Shown: positions 42,838-52,555, counted from the first letter of the stretch. The stretch: DNA of 64,000 nucleotides from Haloplanus sp. CK5-1 (GCF_037201915.1 NZ_CP147505.1:2108001-2172000); one strand, 5' to 3'. The notes: generated from the sequence alone by a model not told the origin. Program-made: numbers and translations.

Positions 42838-43772
42838 CCGACACCCGCCGTCACCTGCTCGACGCGCTCTCGGCGGCCGACGCGCCGGTGTCCGGACCGG
42901 TCCTCGCCGACCGTCTCGGCGTCTCGCGGGCGGCCGTCTGGAAACACGTCGAGGCGCTGCGGGACGCGGGGTTCGACATCGAGAGCGGGGCGGCGGGGTA
43001 CGCCGTCGCGTCGGCCCCCGACTACGGCGCGGCGGCCATCGAGTTCGGCCTCGACGCTCCCTACGCCGTCGAGTACCACGACCGCCTCCCCAGCACGAAC
43101 GACCGGGCGCGGGACCTGGCGGCCGAGGGCGTGACCGACACCGTCGTCGTCGCCGGCGAGCAGACGGGTGGTCGGGGACGCCTCGACCGGGCGTGGCACT
43201 CCCCACCTGGCGGCGTCTACGCGAGCCTCCTCTGTCGCCCGGACCGACCGCCGGCCCACGTCCCCACGTTCACACTCGCCGCCGCGGTAGCCGTCACCCG
43301 CGCCTGTCGGGAAGCCGGCGTCGACGCGGTCATCAAGTGGCCCAACGACGTGTTGCTGGCGGGCGACGAGCGGAAACTGGCGGGTATCCTGACGGAGATG
43401 GAGGGGGAGGCCGACCGCGTCTCGTGGCTGGTCGTGGGTATCGGTACGAACGTCGACGTCGACGCCGCCGACCTGCCGGAGGATGCGACGAGCGTCCGCG
43501 CGGAAGGTGGAACCGCCGACCGCCGGCGCTTCTGTCGGCGGGTGATCGAGGCGTTCCACGCCCTCCGGGCCGACCCAGAGGCGGTCCTCCCCGCGTGGCG
43601 GGACCACGCCGTGACGCTCGGTCGGTCGGTCCGCGTCGAGACGCCCGCCGGCGACGTCACCGGCGAGGCCGTCGACGTCAGGTTTCCGGGGTCGCTCGTC
43701 GTCCGCACCGACGACGGGGAACGGGTCGTCCACGCGGGCGACTGTGAACATCTCCGGCCGGGGTCGGCCTAA
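42834..43772 (+). CDS. birA: Biotin protein ligase BirA
   Basis: 312-aa bifunctional-type BirA. The N-terminal winged helix ([20 protein letters not shown]) is followed by the ligase core with [28 protein letters not shown] (biotinyl-AMP loop) and [20 protein letters not shown]. It overlaps the BCCP gene by 4 bp, so enzyme and substrate are translated together. The HTH suggests it may also regulate biotin genes. Confidence 0.93.
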   Translation: MTDTRRHLLDALSAADAPVSGPVLADRLGVSRAAVWKHVEALRDAGFDIESGAAGYAVASAPDYGAAAIEFGLDAPYAVEYHDRLPSTNDRARDLAAEGVTDTVVVAGEQTGGRGRLDRAWHSPPGGVYASLLCRPDRPPAHVPTFTLAAAVAVTRACREAGVDAVIKWPNDVLLAGDERKLAGILTEMEGEADRVSWLVVGIGTNVDVDAADLPEDATSVRAEGGTADRRRFCRRVIEAFHALRADPEAVLPAWRDHAVTLGRSVRVETPAGDVTGEAVDVRFPGSLVVRTDDGERVVHAGDCEHLRPGSA

Positions 43773-44215
43773 CCGTCCACGGGGACGGTCGTCACCGGCA
43801 CCGACGACGCCCGGATGACGCTCTCGGCGACACTCCCCAGGAGGAGGCGGTCGATACCCCCGCGGCCGTGGGTTCCCATCACGATCAGATCACAGCCCTC
43901 GTCTTCGGCGTACCGGACGATCTCCCGACTCGGCTTTCCCTCCACGACCACCGTTTCGACGCCGACGCCCGCGTCCCCCTCGTCGGCGAGTTCGTGGACC
44001 CGAGCGACCGCCGCCTCCGCGTCCTCCCGGAGCAACTCGTCGACGCTCTCCCACGACGACTCCATCGCCAGTCCCGCGTAGGCGTCCGTGCTGAGGACGT
44101 ACAACCCGTGGATCGTGGCGTCGTGGATCGCCGCCACCTCGACGGCGTGGTCGATGGCTCGCTCGACGCCGTCGGAGCCGTCGGTGGGGACGAGGATGCG
44201 ATCGTACGGTTCCAT
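43769..44215 (-). CDS. UspA universal stress protein
   Basis: 148-aa single UspA domain. It starts YDRILVPTDGSDGVERAIDH and carries the ATP-binding motif GTHGRGGIDRLLLGSVAE, so nucleotide binding is likely. It is convergent with birA, overlapping by 4 bp. Confidence 0.9.
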   Translation of the reverse strand: MEPYDRILVPTDGSDGVERAIDHAVEVAAIHDATIHGLYVLSTDAYAGLAMESSWESVDELLREDAEAAVARVHELADEGDAGVGVETVVVEGKPSREIVRYAEDEGCDLIVMGTHGRGGIDRLLLGSVAESVIRASSVPVTTVPVDG

Positions 44216-44248
44216 GTGTGACGATAGCACACATCACCACATAACTCT

Positions 44249-45262
44249 TCACACCACGACCCGCGTCACGTCGTCGACGCCCGCCCGCCGGACCACCGCC
44301 CGGACCGGGTCGCGCGCCCCACAGAGGTTGTCCGAGTCTCCGTCGAGGACGAGCAGTTTCGCCGTACGCCCCGCTTCGATCAGACCGCAGTCGAGGCCGG
44401 CGAGGTCGGCCCCGTTGACCGTCGCCATCCGCAGGACGTCGTCTGCGTCGACGCCGCCGACCTTCGCCGCGAACTCCATCTCGCGGAACATCGACGGACT
44501 GTTGAGCATGACGTTGTCGGTGCCCAGTGCGACCGTCGTCCGATCGAGCAGCTCCCGGATCGGCGGCACGCCGACGCCGGTGACGAGGTTCGACCGCGGG
44601 CAGACGGTGACCGGCATCCCTTCGCGTTCGATCCGGTCGAGGTGGTGGGGGTCGGGGTGGACGACGTGGACGAGGAAGGTTGGATCGAGGTCCATCGCGG
44701 GATCGAGGTCGTCGGCGTCGCGTTCGCCGGCGTGGATGCCGAACGGTTTCCCCGCCTCGCGGGTGGCGGCCCGTTCGTCGGCGAAGTCGGCGTCGCGGGC
44801 ACCGCTGGCACCGAAGCCGTCCCCCTCGTGCATCGCGTCGATCGACTCCCGTCCGAGGACGACCGCGCGGAGGTCGAGTCCGTCGAGGGCGCGCCGGATC
44901 GCCCGCACGCCGGCGACGCCGCCCTCGCGGAACTCGACGGTCGCGGCCGTCCCAGACCGTTCCATGAACCGGAGCGAGCGTCGCATGGCTGCGACCGTCT
45001 CGTCGGTCGAGGCCGCGCGGAGCAGGCGGTGTTTGAGGCCGTCCGGCGGCGCGACGAGTTCGTCGAGCGAGAGGCCGCCGCCCGCCTCCTTGGCGATGGA
45101 GTCGCCGACGTGCGTGTGGGCGTTGACGAAGGCGGGACAGACGATGGCGTCCGAGTCGGTCGCCGTCTCCTCGACGGCGACGATCCTTCCCTCCTCGATC
45201 ACGACCCGTCCCTCGATCGGATCGAACTCCTGGCCGCGCAGGACGGTTCCCTCGACGTGCAT
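44249..45262 (-). CDS. Amidohydrolase (cytosine deaminase/MTA deaminase-like)
   Basis: 337-aa metal-dependent hydrolase. The HxH metal motif is NAHTHVGDS, with further ligands in GIHAGERDADDL and FLVHVVHPD, then an Asp in ALGTDNVMLN. The fold and motifs match the aminohydrolase branch (nucleobase deaminases, 5-methylthioadenosine deaminase); the exact substrate is not predictable. Confidence 0.85.
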   Translation of the reverse strand: MHVEGTVLRGQEFDPIEGRVVIEEGRIVAVEETATDSDAIVCPAFVNAHTHVGDSIAKEAGGGLSLDELVAPPDGLKHRLLRAASTDETVAAMRRSLRFMERSGTAATVEFREGGVAGVRAIRRALDGLDLRAVVLGRESIDAMHEGDGFGASGARDADFADERAATREAGKPFGIHAGERDADDLDPAMDLDPTFLVHVVHPDPHHLDRIEREGMPVTVCPRSNLVTGVGVPPIRELLDRTTVALGTDNVMLNSPSMFREMEFAAKVGGVDADDVLRMATVNGADLAGLDCGLIEAGRTAKLLVLDGDSDNLCGARDPVRAVVRRAGVDDVTRVVV

Positions 45263-45293
45263 GGCTCGTGTGGGGCGTTCGCGACCCTTGAAC

Positions 45294-46517
45294 CTATCCG
45301 AACTCGTCGAGCGTGGCGTCGAGGCCGCGGCGAACGTCGGAGACGAGCGTCCCGTCGATGTCGAGGCCGAGCGTCCGGGCGGCGGTCCGCCCGACGCGGT
45401 CGACGGCGGTCGGAGGTGCGTAGACGCCCAGTCGCCACTGGTTGCGCCCGGCCACGCGGAGCGCGCTAACGAGCGGCGACTGACGGTCGAGCCGCCGGAT
45501 CTCGCCGTTGACGACGACCCGCGACGACGACTCCCGTATCTCGGGGGGTGGTGGCACGTCGACGACGACCGACCCGGGGTCGAGGTCGGCCGCCACCGCT
45601 ACCTCGTGTTCGAGGTCGCGAACGCGTTCCCGGTCCGCGGTCCGGAGCGACTCGGGTACGTCTGGGAGTTCCGCCCACACCGCCCGCTTGTATAGGTCCC
45701 GCGTCGAGAGGCGGTCGGCGAGCCCCGCGGTTGCGTCGGTGCGCCGGAGCGTCGCCAGGAGGTCGGCGTCGTCCCACCGCCGGACCGTCTCGGCGTCGTA
45801 GCCGCCCGCGTCGAGTAATCGTTCGGTCGCCCGGCGGAGCATTGCCTTGCCGATGCGGGCGACGTGGTGTTGGTACACCGTCGGGTTCATCAGCGCCCGA
45901 GCGAGCAGGAGGCTCTCGGCCGTCTGGACGTTCCCCTCCCTCAGGACGAGTTCGCCGTCGACGAAGGTGAGTTCCCGGACCAGCCGGCCGTGGTCGATGG
46001 TGCCGTACGGGACGCCGGTGTGGTGGGCGTCCCGAACCAGGTAGTCCATCCGGTCGACGTCGAGTTCGCCCGAGACGAGTTGGCCGTACCGCCCTCCACC
46101 GGCGACCAGTTCGGCGACTGCGGCGGGATCCAGGTCGTGGTCCCGGAGGACGGCTCCGACGCGCCCGCTCGCGAGGAGGTCGTCCACGTCGTCGTGGAGT
46201 TTCCCCGTGTGCCGGTAGAGGAGGCGTTCGACGTTGTGGCTGAAGGGCGGGTGACCGACGTCGTGCAACAGGGCGGCGGCGCGGACCCGTTCGGCCGTTC
46301 GACCGGCCACACCGAGGTGGTCGAGCGCCTCGTTCGCCAGGTGGTAGACGCCGAGGCTGTGCTCGAAGCGCGTGTGGTTGGCCGAGGGGTAGACTAACGA
46401 GACGGTGCCGAGTTGACGGACTCGACGGAGCCGCTGCACCGCGGGCGTGTCGAGCAGTGCCTCGGCGACCCCCGTCACCTCGATGTGGTCGTGGACGCTG
46501 TCCTTGATCGTCACCAT
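45294..46517 (-). CDS. HD-domain phosphohydrolase
   Basis: 407-aa protein of the dGTPase/SAMHD1-like HD family. The N-terminus (KDSVHDHIEVTGVAEALLD), TRFEHSLGVYHLANEAL and LLHDVGHPPFSHNVERLL carry the H...HD metal ligands, and a later D is in GELDVDRMDYLVRDAHHTGV. Relatives hydrolyse nucleotide triphosphates; function here is inferred. The start at 46517 is the family N-terminus. Confidence 0.88.
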   Translation of the reverse strand: MVTIKDSVHDHIEVTGVAEALLDTPAVQRLRRVRQLGTVSLVYPSANHTRFEHSLGVYHLANEALDHLGVAGRTAERVRAAALLHDVGHPPFSHNVERLLYRHTGKLHDDVDDLLASGRVGAVLRDHDLDPAAVAELVAGGGRYGQLVSGELDVDRMDYLVRDAHHTGVPYGTIDHGRLVRELTFVDGELVLREGNVQTAESLLLARALMNPTVYQHHVARIGKAMLRRATERLLDAGGYDAETVRRWDDADLLATLRRTDATAGLADRLSTRDLYKRAVWAELPDVPESLRTADRERVRDLEHEVAVAADLDPGSVVVDVPPPPEIRESSSRVVVNGEIRRLDRQSPLVSALRVAGRNQWRLGVYAPPTAVDRVGRTAARTLGLDIDGTLVSDVRRGLDATLDEFG

Positions 46518-46598
46518 GGCGACAGCTTGGCCGCCACCCATTATATACTCCCGCCCGGTGAGGCGTACAGCTTTGTCCCTCCGCCCCGACCGACACGC

Positions 46599-47207
46599 AT
46601 GGCGTCGACCATCGCCGTCCTCGTCTACGACGGCTTCGACGAACTGGACGCGATCGGCCCGTTCGAGGCGTTCGAGATGGCCGCGGACGACGGCGCGCCC
46701 TTCGACGTGTCGCTGGTGACCGTCGAAGAGCGAGCGCGCGTCACTGCCGCCCACGGCCTTCGGATCGAACCCGACGGCGTCCTGTCGGCCGGCGACCCGC
46801 CGGACCTCCTCGTCGTCCCCGGCGGCGGGTGGAACGACCGCCGGGAGGCGGGTGCGTGGGCCGAGGCGGAGCGGGGGGTGATCCCCGACGCGGTCGCGAA
46901 GGCCCACGACGCCGGCGCGACCGTCGGATCGGTGTGTACCGGCGGCATGTTGTTGTCCCGAGCCGGCCTGCTATGTGGTCGCCCTGCAGTCACCCACGCG
47001 GGTGCGCTCGACGACCTGCGGGCGACGGACGCCGACGTGGTCGAGGCGCGGGTCGTCGACGACGGCGACGTGGTGACTGCCGGTGGGATCACATCGGGGT
47101 TGGATCTGGCGCTCCACCTGATCGAACGTCTCGCGGACCGGGAGACTGCGGAGGGTGTGGCGCGACGACTGGAGTACGACCGCCGGGACGAGGTGTGGGA
47201 ATCGTGA
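46599..47207 (+). CDS. DJ-1/PfpI family protein
   Basis: 202-aa glutamine-amidotransferase-like protein. The opening AVLVYDGFDELDAIGPFEAF, the nucleophile elbow GSVCTGGMLLS and AGGITSGLDLALHLIER place it near the AraC-type/isonitrile-hydratase branch of DJ-1/PfpI. Its last nine codons, including the stop, are the first part of a 69-bp tandem repeat. Confidence 0.85.
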   Translation: MASTIAVLVYDGFDELDAIGPFEAFEMAADDGAPFDVSLVTVEERARVTAAHGLRIEPDGVLSAGDPPDLLVVPGGGWNDRREAGAWAEAERGVIPDAVAKAHDAGATVGSVCTGGMLLSRAGLLCGRPAVTHAGALDDLRATDADVVEARVVDDGDVVTAGGITSGLDLALHLIERLADRETAEGVARRLEYDRRDEVWES

Positions 47208-47386
47208 GTGGTGGGTGGTGAGTGGTGTCGTCGCGGCGCGTCGGTGGACCGCCGGGACGAGGTGTGGGAATCGTGAGTGGTGGGTGGTGAGCGGCGTCGT
47301 CGCGGCGTGTCGGTGGACCGCCGGGACGAGGTGTGGGTGTCGTGAGTGGTGGGTGGTGAGCGGTGTCGTCGCGGCGCGTCGCCGTC
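47181..47386 (+). repeat. Three tandem copies of a 69-bp unit
   Basis: Copies begin at 47181, 47250 and 47319, with only a few differences. The first spans the end of the DJ-1/PfpI gene (RRDEVWES and stop). The unit length is 23 codons, and each copy repeats the tail-plus-stop segment followed by a GTGAGTGGTGGGTGGTGAG stretch. Confidence 0.85.
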
Positions 47387-47441
47387 GTGAACGCCGGCCG
47401 AGGATTCACGGCGCATGAGTCGTGTTAGCGTACGGTTCCTC

Positions 47442-47451
47442 AAAGTTTAAC
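47442..47451 (+). promoter_or_regulatory. BRE/TATA-like element of sod
   Basis: AAAGTTTAAC about 40 bases before the sod ATG at 47488; it predicts a leader of about 14 nt. Confidence 0.4.
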
Positions 47452-47487
47452 AGCGTGCCAACCGATCGTACGGTGGAGGCTATTCCA

Positions 47488-48087
47488 ATGAGCTACGAAC
47501 TCGACCCACTTCCGTACGATTACGACGCGCTGGAACCACACATCTCCGAGCAGGTGCTGACCTGGCATCACGACACCCACCATCAGGGCTACGTCAACGG
47601 CTGGAACAGCGCCGAGGAGACGCTCGAAGCGAACCGCGAGGACGGCGACTTCGGCTCCTCGCCGGGCGCGATCCGGAACGTAACTCACAACGGTAGCGGA
47701 CACATCCTCCACGACCTGTTCTGGAACAGCATGTCGCCGGAGGGCGGCGACGAGCCGAGCGGTGCGCTCGCCGACCGGATCGAGGAGGACTTCGGCTCCT
47801 ACGAGGCCTGGAAGGGCGAGTTCGAGGCCGCCGCGGGCAACGCCGGCGGCTGGGCGCTGCTGGTCTACGACTCGTTCTCGAACCAGCTTCGCAACGTCGT
47901 GGTCGACAAGCACGACCAGGGCGCGCTCTGGGGCTCCCACCCCATCCTCGCGCTCGACGTCTGGGAGCACTCCTACTACCACGACTACGGTCCGGCCCGC
48001 GGCGACTTCGTCGACAACTTCTTCGAGGTCGTCGACTGGGAGGAGCCGAGCGCCCGCTTCGAGCAGGCCGTCGAGCTGTTCGAGTAG
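47488..48087 (+). CDS. sod: Mn/Fe superoxide dismutase
   Basis: 199-aa enzyme that dismutates superoxide. Metal ligands are the His in LTWHHDTHHQGYV, the His in SGHILHDLFW, and Asp and His in ALDVWEHSYYHDYG. Haloarchaeal homologues are manganese enzymes. It is monocistronic, with its own promoter-like element and a T-rich terminator. Confidence 0.95.
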   Translation: MSYELDPLPYDYDALEPHISEQVLTWHHDTHHQGYVNGWNSAEETLEANREDGDFGSSPGAIRNVTHNGSGHILHDLFWNSMSPEGGDEPSGALADRIEEDFGSYEAWKGEFEAAAGNAGGWALLVYDSFSNQLRNVVVDKHDQGALWGSHPILALDVWEHSYYHDYGPARGDFVDNFFEVVDWEEPSARFEQAVELFE

Positions 48088-48115
48088 TCGCGCGACGACT
48101 CGGCCGACACCCACG

Positions 48116-48121
48116 TTTTTT
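48116..48121 (+). terminator. T-rich terminator after sod
   Basis: A run of six T residues 28 bases past the sod stop codon in GC-rich surroundings. Confidence 0.45.
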
Positions 48122-48161
48122 CGACGCCACACCGACGAGCGACGCGTCCCCGACGACAACG

Positions 48162-48168
48162 GTTTAGC
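48162..48168 (+). promoter_or_regulatory. TATA-like element
   Basis: GTTTAGC about 26 bases before the ATG at 48191, the leaderless spacing. Confidence 0.35.
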
Positions 48169-48190
48169 GCCTGCGACCGCTCGCTTCCGT

Positions 48191-48460
48191 ATGCCCAGAC
48201 CCAAATCCGAGTTCGAGGGGATCTACCCCTGCGAGTTCTACGAGCCCGAGGAACTGCTCGACGCCGACGTGATGTACACGATCGGAGAGATCGCTCGCCT
48301 GCTGCAGGGACTCGACCCCGACGCCGACGTGGACGAGGGGACCGAGGCCGTCATCGTCGACTGGGCGGTGCCGTGGGTGATGGTCAACGCCGACGACTTG
48401 GTGGTCGGCGAGCCACCGACCGACGACGACCCCGGGTACTACGGACTGCGAACGGAGTGA
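48191..48460 (+). CDS. DUF5827-like small acidic protein
   Basis: 89-aa haloarchaeal protein (PRPKSEFEGIYPCEFYEPEE, then VMYTIGEIARLLQGLDPDAD), conserved in the class but uncharacterised. It abuts the stop of the convergent metallo-beta-lactamase gene with no gap. Confidence 0.8.
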   Translation: MPRPKSEFEGIYPCEFYEPEELLDADVMYTIGEIARLLQGLDPDADVDEGTEAVIVDWAVPWVMVNADDLVVGEPPTDDDPGYYGLRTE

Positions 48461-49039
48461 TCAGCGCCGCCGGGCGGCCTCCCCCGCCCGTTCGATCGTC
48501 GCGTAGGCGTCGGTCGTGGCGCTCGGCCCGTGGCCGGCGTGGAGGGCCGAGAGGTCCGGATCGACCGTCTCACGCAGGCGGTCGATGCTCCGGATCAGCG
48601 CCTCGCGGTCTCCCTCCTCCAGATCCGTCCGTCCGAACGCGCCGTCGGCGAACACCAGGTCGCCCGCGAAACAGACCTTCGGGGCCGGCGCGTACAGACA
48701 GATGTGGTCGTTTTTGTGGCCCGGCGTGTGGAGGATGTCGTAGTCGTGGTCGCCGATGTGGGCCGTCGCCCCGAGTTCGTGGTCGACCGCGGGCTGCTCG
48801 GGATCGTATCCCCACGTTTCGACGCCGAACGCCTCGCATACGGCGCCGACGTTGCCGACGTGGTCCCGGTGGGTGTGGGTCAGGACGACGGCGTCGAGGG
48901 CGTCGATCCGAGACTCGATCCGGGAGACGACGTCGAAGTTCGCCCCGGTATCGACCAGGACCGTCCGCTCGCCGGGCACGAGGAAGGCGTTGCTGGTGAA
49001 CGCGCGCACGTCGGCCGCGAGGTTCGTGACGTCGGTCAT
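48461..49039 (-). CDS. Metallo-beta-lactamase fold hydrolase
   Basis: 192-aa glyoxalase-II-like MBL protein. Metal motif HTHRDH is in VVLTHTHRDHVGNVG, with ILHTPGHKNDHICLY, CFAGDLVFADGAFGRTD and LHAGHGPS supplying further ligands. Substrate unknown. The start at 49039 (MTDVTNLAADVRAF) fits the family. Confidence 0.85.
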   Translation of the reverse strand: MTDVTNLAADVRAFTSNAFLVPGERTVLVDTGANFDVVSRIESRIDALDAVVLTHTHRDHVGNVGAVCEAFGVETWGYDPEQPAVDHELGATAHIGDHDYDILHTPGHKNDHICLYAPAPKVCFAGDLVFADGAFGRTDLEEGDREALIRSIDRLRETVDPDLSALHAGHGPSATTDAYATIERAGEAARRR

Positions 49040-49181
49040 GTGCCGGGCTCTACAACCCCTCGGGGCTTGAACGATTCGTCCCCACCTGCGTCGGTCCCCG
49101 AGGGACGGGAGTGGAGCCCTCCGAACCACCGTCGAATCGTCGGGAAGCTATCCCGTGTTTCGGGGACATCAACGGCTGTGA

Positions 49182-49658
49182 CTAGTTCCGAACCCACTCT
49201 TCGAGCGTGAACGCCTCGTACTCGGTGCGGTCGAGGAGGGTCCACTCGTCGGGGTCCCAGTCGGGGAAGTACGTGTCGCCCTCGTACTCGCCGGGGATCC
49301 GACTGAGCACCATCCGGTCGACGACCGGCTGGAACAGATCGTAGATCGCCGCCCCGCCGATGACGTAGGCGTGGTCGCTCCCGAGCGATTCGACGGCCGC
49401 AACCGCGTCGTCGACGCCGGCGGCGTGGTGGGCCGACTCGACGTCGTACTCGGTCGTCGACCGGCTCAACACCACCTGTGCGGTTCCGGGGAGGTCGTCG
49501 CACATCGAGTCGAAGGTTCGTCGACCGAGGATCACGGGTGCGTCCGCGATCCGGTCCCTGTACTGTCGCTTGTCGGCCGGGATACTCGGCCACGGGAGGT
49601 CGCCGTCCCGACCGATCACGCCGTTCGCTGCCAGTGCGGCAATCGAAGTCAGTTTCAT
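49182..49658 (-). CDS. folA: Dihydrofolate reductase
   Basis: 158-aa [38 protein letters not shown] and [19 protein letters not shown] are the expected signatures. It overlaps the upstream Rieske-glutamate synthase gene by 4 bp. DHFR is normally needed to recycle dihydrofolate made by ThyA, yet this region encodes ThyX (51798), which does not make dihydrofolate. Confidence 0.92.
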   Translation of the reverse strand: MKLTSIAALAANGVIGRDGDLPWPSIPADKRQYRDRIADAPVILGRRTFDSMCDDLPGTAQVVLSRSTTEYDVESAHHAAGVDDAVAAVESLGSDHAYVIGGAAIYDLFQPVVDRMVLSRIPGEYEGDTYFPDWDPDEWTLLDRTEYEAFTLEEWVRN

Positions 49659-51346
49659 CGGTTTTCTCGGTCGTGCCCGACACCGGCGTACTCGACGCCG
49701 GTCAGGTCGGCGACGTCGCGTTTCCAGGTCGTCAGATCCCGTCGGTTGAACCCTGCGAGGCTGTCGTGTCCACAGGCTCGGGCCATGACCGTCATCAACT
49801 CGACCGTCGCCTCGAAGAAGTTCCGGAGGCCGTCGGCAGCCGAGTCGACGACGATCCGGCTCCGGAGGTCTTCCCGCTGGGTGGCGATCCCGACCGGACA
49901 GTTGTTCGAGTCACAGGCCCGCATCCCGAGACAGCCGATGGCTTGCATCGCCGAGTTAGCGACGGCGACGCCGTCGGCACCGAGCGCCATGGCCTTGATG
50001 AAGTCGGACTCCGTCCGGAGGCCACCGGTGGCGACGAGCGTCACGTCCGAGCGGTCGCGTTCGTCCAGGTGGCGACGGGCGCGGGCGAGGGCCGCCATCG
50101 TCGGAACCGAGATGTTGTCCTTGAAGATGTCGGGGGCCGCGCCGGTGCCGCCGCCGCGCCCGTCGAGGATGAGGTAGTCCGCCCCCGCCTCGAGAGCGAA
50201 GTCGATGTCGGCCTCGACGTGTTGGGCGGAGAGTTTGAACCCGACCGGGATGCCACCGCCGACCTCGCGGACGCGGTCGGCCATCTCGGCGAAGTCCTCG
50301 GGCGTCTCCAGATCCCGGAACCGAGCCGGACTCACGGCGTCGGTCCCCGGTTCGAGGTCCCGAACCTCGGCGATCCGCCCCTGGACCTTCTCGCCGGGAA
50401 GGTGGCCTCCGGTGCCCGTCTTCGCCCCCTGTCCGGCCTTGAAGTGGAACGCCTGCACCCGGTCGACGAGGTCGATGTCCCAGCCGAACTCCCCCGTCGC
50501 GTACTCGTAGAAGTACCGGGAGTTCGCCTCCTGCTCCTCGGGCAACATGCCGCCCTCGCCGGAACAGACACCGGTTCCCGCTCGCTCTGCGCCTTTCGAT
50601 ATCGCGACTTTCGCCTCCTCGCTGAGCGCTCCGAAGCTCATGTCGCTGACGAAGATCGGAATCTCCAGTTCCAGCGGGTTCTCCGCGTTCGGGCCGATCA
50701 CCAGTCCGGTGTCGACCGGTGTCTCGTCGGCAAGCGGCGCGCGAGCGAGTTGGGCGGTCAGGATCTGTAGGTCGTCCCACGATGGCAACTCCGACCGCGG
50801 GACACCCATCGCGGAGACGCTCCCGTGTTCGCCGATTCCCTCGGGGCCCCGCTGGGCGAGTTTCTGGATGTAGTGGGCGTACGGCTCCGCCTCGTCGTCG
50901 GGGTCGCCGTAGAACTCGGGATCGACTGCCCCGCCGTCGACGTCGTCGGTGGCGCCCCGCATCGCCCCGTCGCCGCCGTCGTCTTCGGGGTCGGCGTACG
51001 GTTGGGGGTTGTCCTCGGCCCACGCAGCCACGTCGCCCGCGTCGACGTAGACGGCGTCCTCGTCCTCGTCGATCCACGCGGGGAACGACTCGAGGACCTC
51101 GGAGTTGTCGTACTCGCTGATCCCGGTGTCGACCCGGTAGTCCCAGCCGTGGACGCCGCAGATGAGGTCGTCGCCTTCGACGTGGCCGTCGCCGAGGAGC
51201 ACGCCCCGGTGGAGACACCGTCCGTAGAGGACCGACACTTCGCCGTCGTAGCGGACGACGACCAGATCGACGCCCTCGACGCGGGCGTGGATGGGATCGC
51301 GGTCGGCGAGGTCGCTCCACGTGGCGACCCGTTCGGGGCGACTCAC
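49655..51346 (-). CDS. Rieske-glutamate synthase domain fusion
   Basis: 563-aa protein. The N-terminal Rieske domain binds [2Fe-2S] through C44-x-H46 ([11 protein letters not shown]) and C63-x2-H66 (ICGVHGWDY). An acidic linker (about 115-150) leads to a glutamate synthase-like FMN barrel ([67 protein letters not shown]). The barrel Cys cluster is suggested by [20 protein letters not shown]. No glutaminase domain is present, so it is a glutamate-synthase-related oxidoreductase of unknown substrate with a built-in electron acceptor or donor. Confidence 0.85.
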   Translation of the reverse strand: MSRPERVATWSDLADRDPIHARVEGVDLVVVRYDGEVSVLYGRCLHRGVLLGDGHVEGDDLICGVHGWDYRVDTGISEYDNSEVLESFPAWIDEDEDAVYVDAGDVAAWAEDNPQPYADPEDDGGDGAMRGATDDVDGGAVDPEFYGDPDDEAEPYAHYIQKLAQRGPEGIGEHGSVSAMGVPRSELPSWDDLQILTAQLARAPLADETPVDTGLVIGPNAENPLELEIPIFVSDMSFGALSEEAKVAISKGAERAGTGVCSGEGGMLPEEQEANSRYFYEYATGEFGWDIDLVDRVQAFHFKAGQGAKTGTGGHLPGEKVQGRIAEVRDLEPGTDAVSPARFRDLETPEDFAEMADRVREVGGGIPVGFKLSAQHVEADIDFALEAGADYLILDGRGGGTGAAPDIFKDNISVPTMAALARARRHLDERDRSDVTLVATGGLRTESDFIKAMALGADGVAVANSAMQAIGCLGMRACDSNNCPVGIATQREDLRSRIVVDSAADGLRNFFEATVELMTVMARACGHDSLAGFNRRDLTTWKRDVADLTGVEYAGVGHDRENR

Positions 51347-51413
51347 GCCTCGATCCCCCGGGGTCGGTCGTCGACGCCATCTGCTCGTTTCGTCGTCGGT
51401 GCGTATCGGTGAG

Positions 51414-51626
51414 TCATACTGGATCGGAGTCGGTGACGATTTCGACGAGCGCGGGGCCGTCGTGGTCGATAGTCGTGTCGAGTGCGGCGTACTCGCCGTC
51501 GTAGTGGGTGATCGCGACGGTCGTGTCCCCGCAGTTCGCAGTCGTGACTCGCCCGTCGGGGAGTTCGTCGGGAAAGAGGGCTCTGTACCACGTCGTGTCC
51601 GCCGTCGAAGGCGGGTCGGTGCTCAT
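51414..51626 (-). CDS. 70-aa Rieske-like fragment without ligands
   Basis: Short protein (DTTWYRALFPDELPDGRVTT, then VAITHYDGEYAALDTTIDHD). It resembles the first half of Rieske domains found at the start of some haloarchaeal oxidoreductases. The C-x-H-x-G-x-P segment reads IDHDGPAL, so the first Cys is gone, and the second ligand pair is absent. It lies 67 bp upstream of the Rieske-GltB gene on the same strand and may be a decayed relic or a small accessory protein. Confidence 0.55.
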   Translation of the reverse strand: MSTDPPSTADTTWYRALFPDELPDGRVTTANCGDTTVAITHYDGEYAALDTTIDHDGPALVEIVTDSDPV

Positions 51627-51797
51627 GTCAACCGAACTGGGGCGCGCCCGGGTAAATCTCGGGGCGGGCGTTCGGCCCCGGTCCACCGCCGGGAAACGAT
51701 TATGTGGGTTCGGCGCACACCATTCGACCTTCCGACACCCGACCCCGATGCCGAGGACTCCCGACCCTTGAAGTAGCCCGCCGCCCCCCTCGAACCC

Positions 51798-52541
51798 ATG
51801 GACGTCCAACTGCTCGAGGCGACGCCCGATCCGGAGCGCGTGATCTGCTCGGCGGCGCGGAACGACTACCTCACCGAGTTCGTCGGCGACATCTCCTTCG
51901 AGGAGGCGATGGAGGGAATCGAGGGAGAGACGGTCGAAGAGAAACGGGAGACCCTGATCGGCCACCTGCTGGACCACGGCCACTTCGGGCCGTTCGAACA
52001 CCCACAGGCCACCTTCGCCATCGAGGGCGTCAGCCGATCGTGTATGGCACAGATCACCCGCCACCGCCACGCGAGTTTCGACATCCAGAGCATGCGGTAC
52101 GTCTCCTTCGACGACGTGGACCCCGCGGACGTCGAGGAGGGGGCGATGGTGGTGACGCCGCCGTCGGCGACCGATCCGGAGTGGATCGGTCGCAACCAGT
52201 CGAGCGGCCCAGTCGACGCGGAGACCGTTGCGGAGCGCGAGCGGATCTTCCGCGAGACGGTGCGGAACTCCGTCGAGTCCTACCAGGAGTTGCTGGAGTT
52301 GGGAATGCCACCCGAGGACGCCCGCTTCGTCCTCCCCATCGGTACCGAGGTCAACATCGTCATGTCGGTCAACGCCCGAATGTTGATGCACATCGCCGAC
52401 ATGCGTGCCGCCGCCGACAGCCAGTGGGAGATCCGCGAGATGACCGAGTCTATCTTGGATTTGGCCGCCGACTGGTGTCCGATCACCTTCGACCACTACG
52501 AGGAGCAGATGAAGGGCCGGAAGAACCGCCTCGCACCCTGA
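51798..52541 (+). CDS. thyX: FAD-dependent thymidylate synthase ThyX
   Basis: 247-aa flavoprotein making dTMP from dUMP with methylene-tetrahydrofolate, without producing dihydrofolate. The signature RHR-x7-S is present in ITRHRHASFDIQSMRY, and the substrate-binding C-terminal half (NARMLMHIADMRAAADSQWE) is intact. Confidence 0.95.
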   Translation: MDVQLLEATPDPERVICSAARNDYLTEFVGDISFEEAMEGIEGETVEEKRETLIGHLLDHGHFGPFEHPQATFAIEGVSRSCMAQITRHRHASFDIQSMRYVSFDDVDPADVEEGAMVVTPPSATDPEWIGRNQSSGPVDAETVAERERIFRETVRNSVESYQELLELGMPPEDARFVLPIGTEVNIVMSVNARMLMHIADMRAAADSQWEIREMTESILDLAADWCPITFDHYEEQMKGRKNRLAP

Positions 52542-52555
52542 GGCGGCTGCCCCGA

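Noticed and set aside
40944-43772. 942-codon plus-strand frame spanning the biotin carboxylase gene and birA
   Set aside because: Only its last third is real (BirA from 42834); the rest is an Arg-rich out-of-frame reading of the biotin carboxylase gene.
47181-47386. CRISPR-like array
   Set aside because: Units are contiguous near-identical 69-bp tandem copies with no unique spacers, and no cas genes are nearby.
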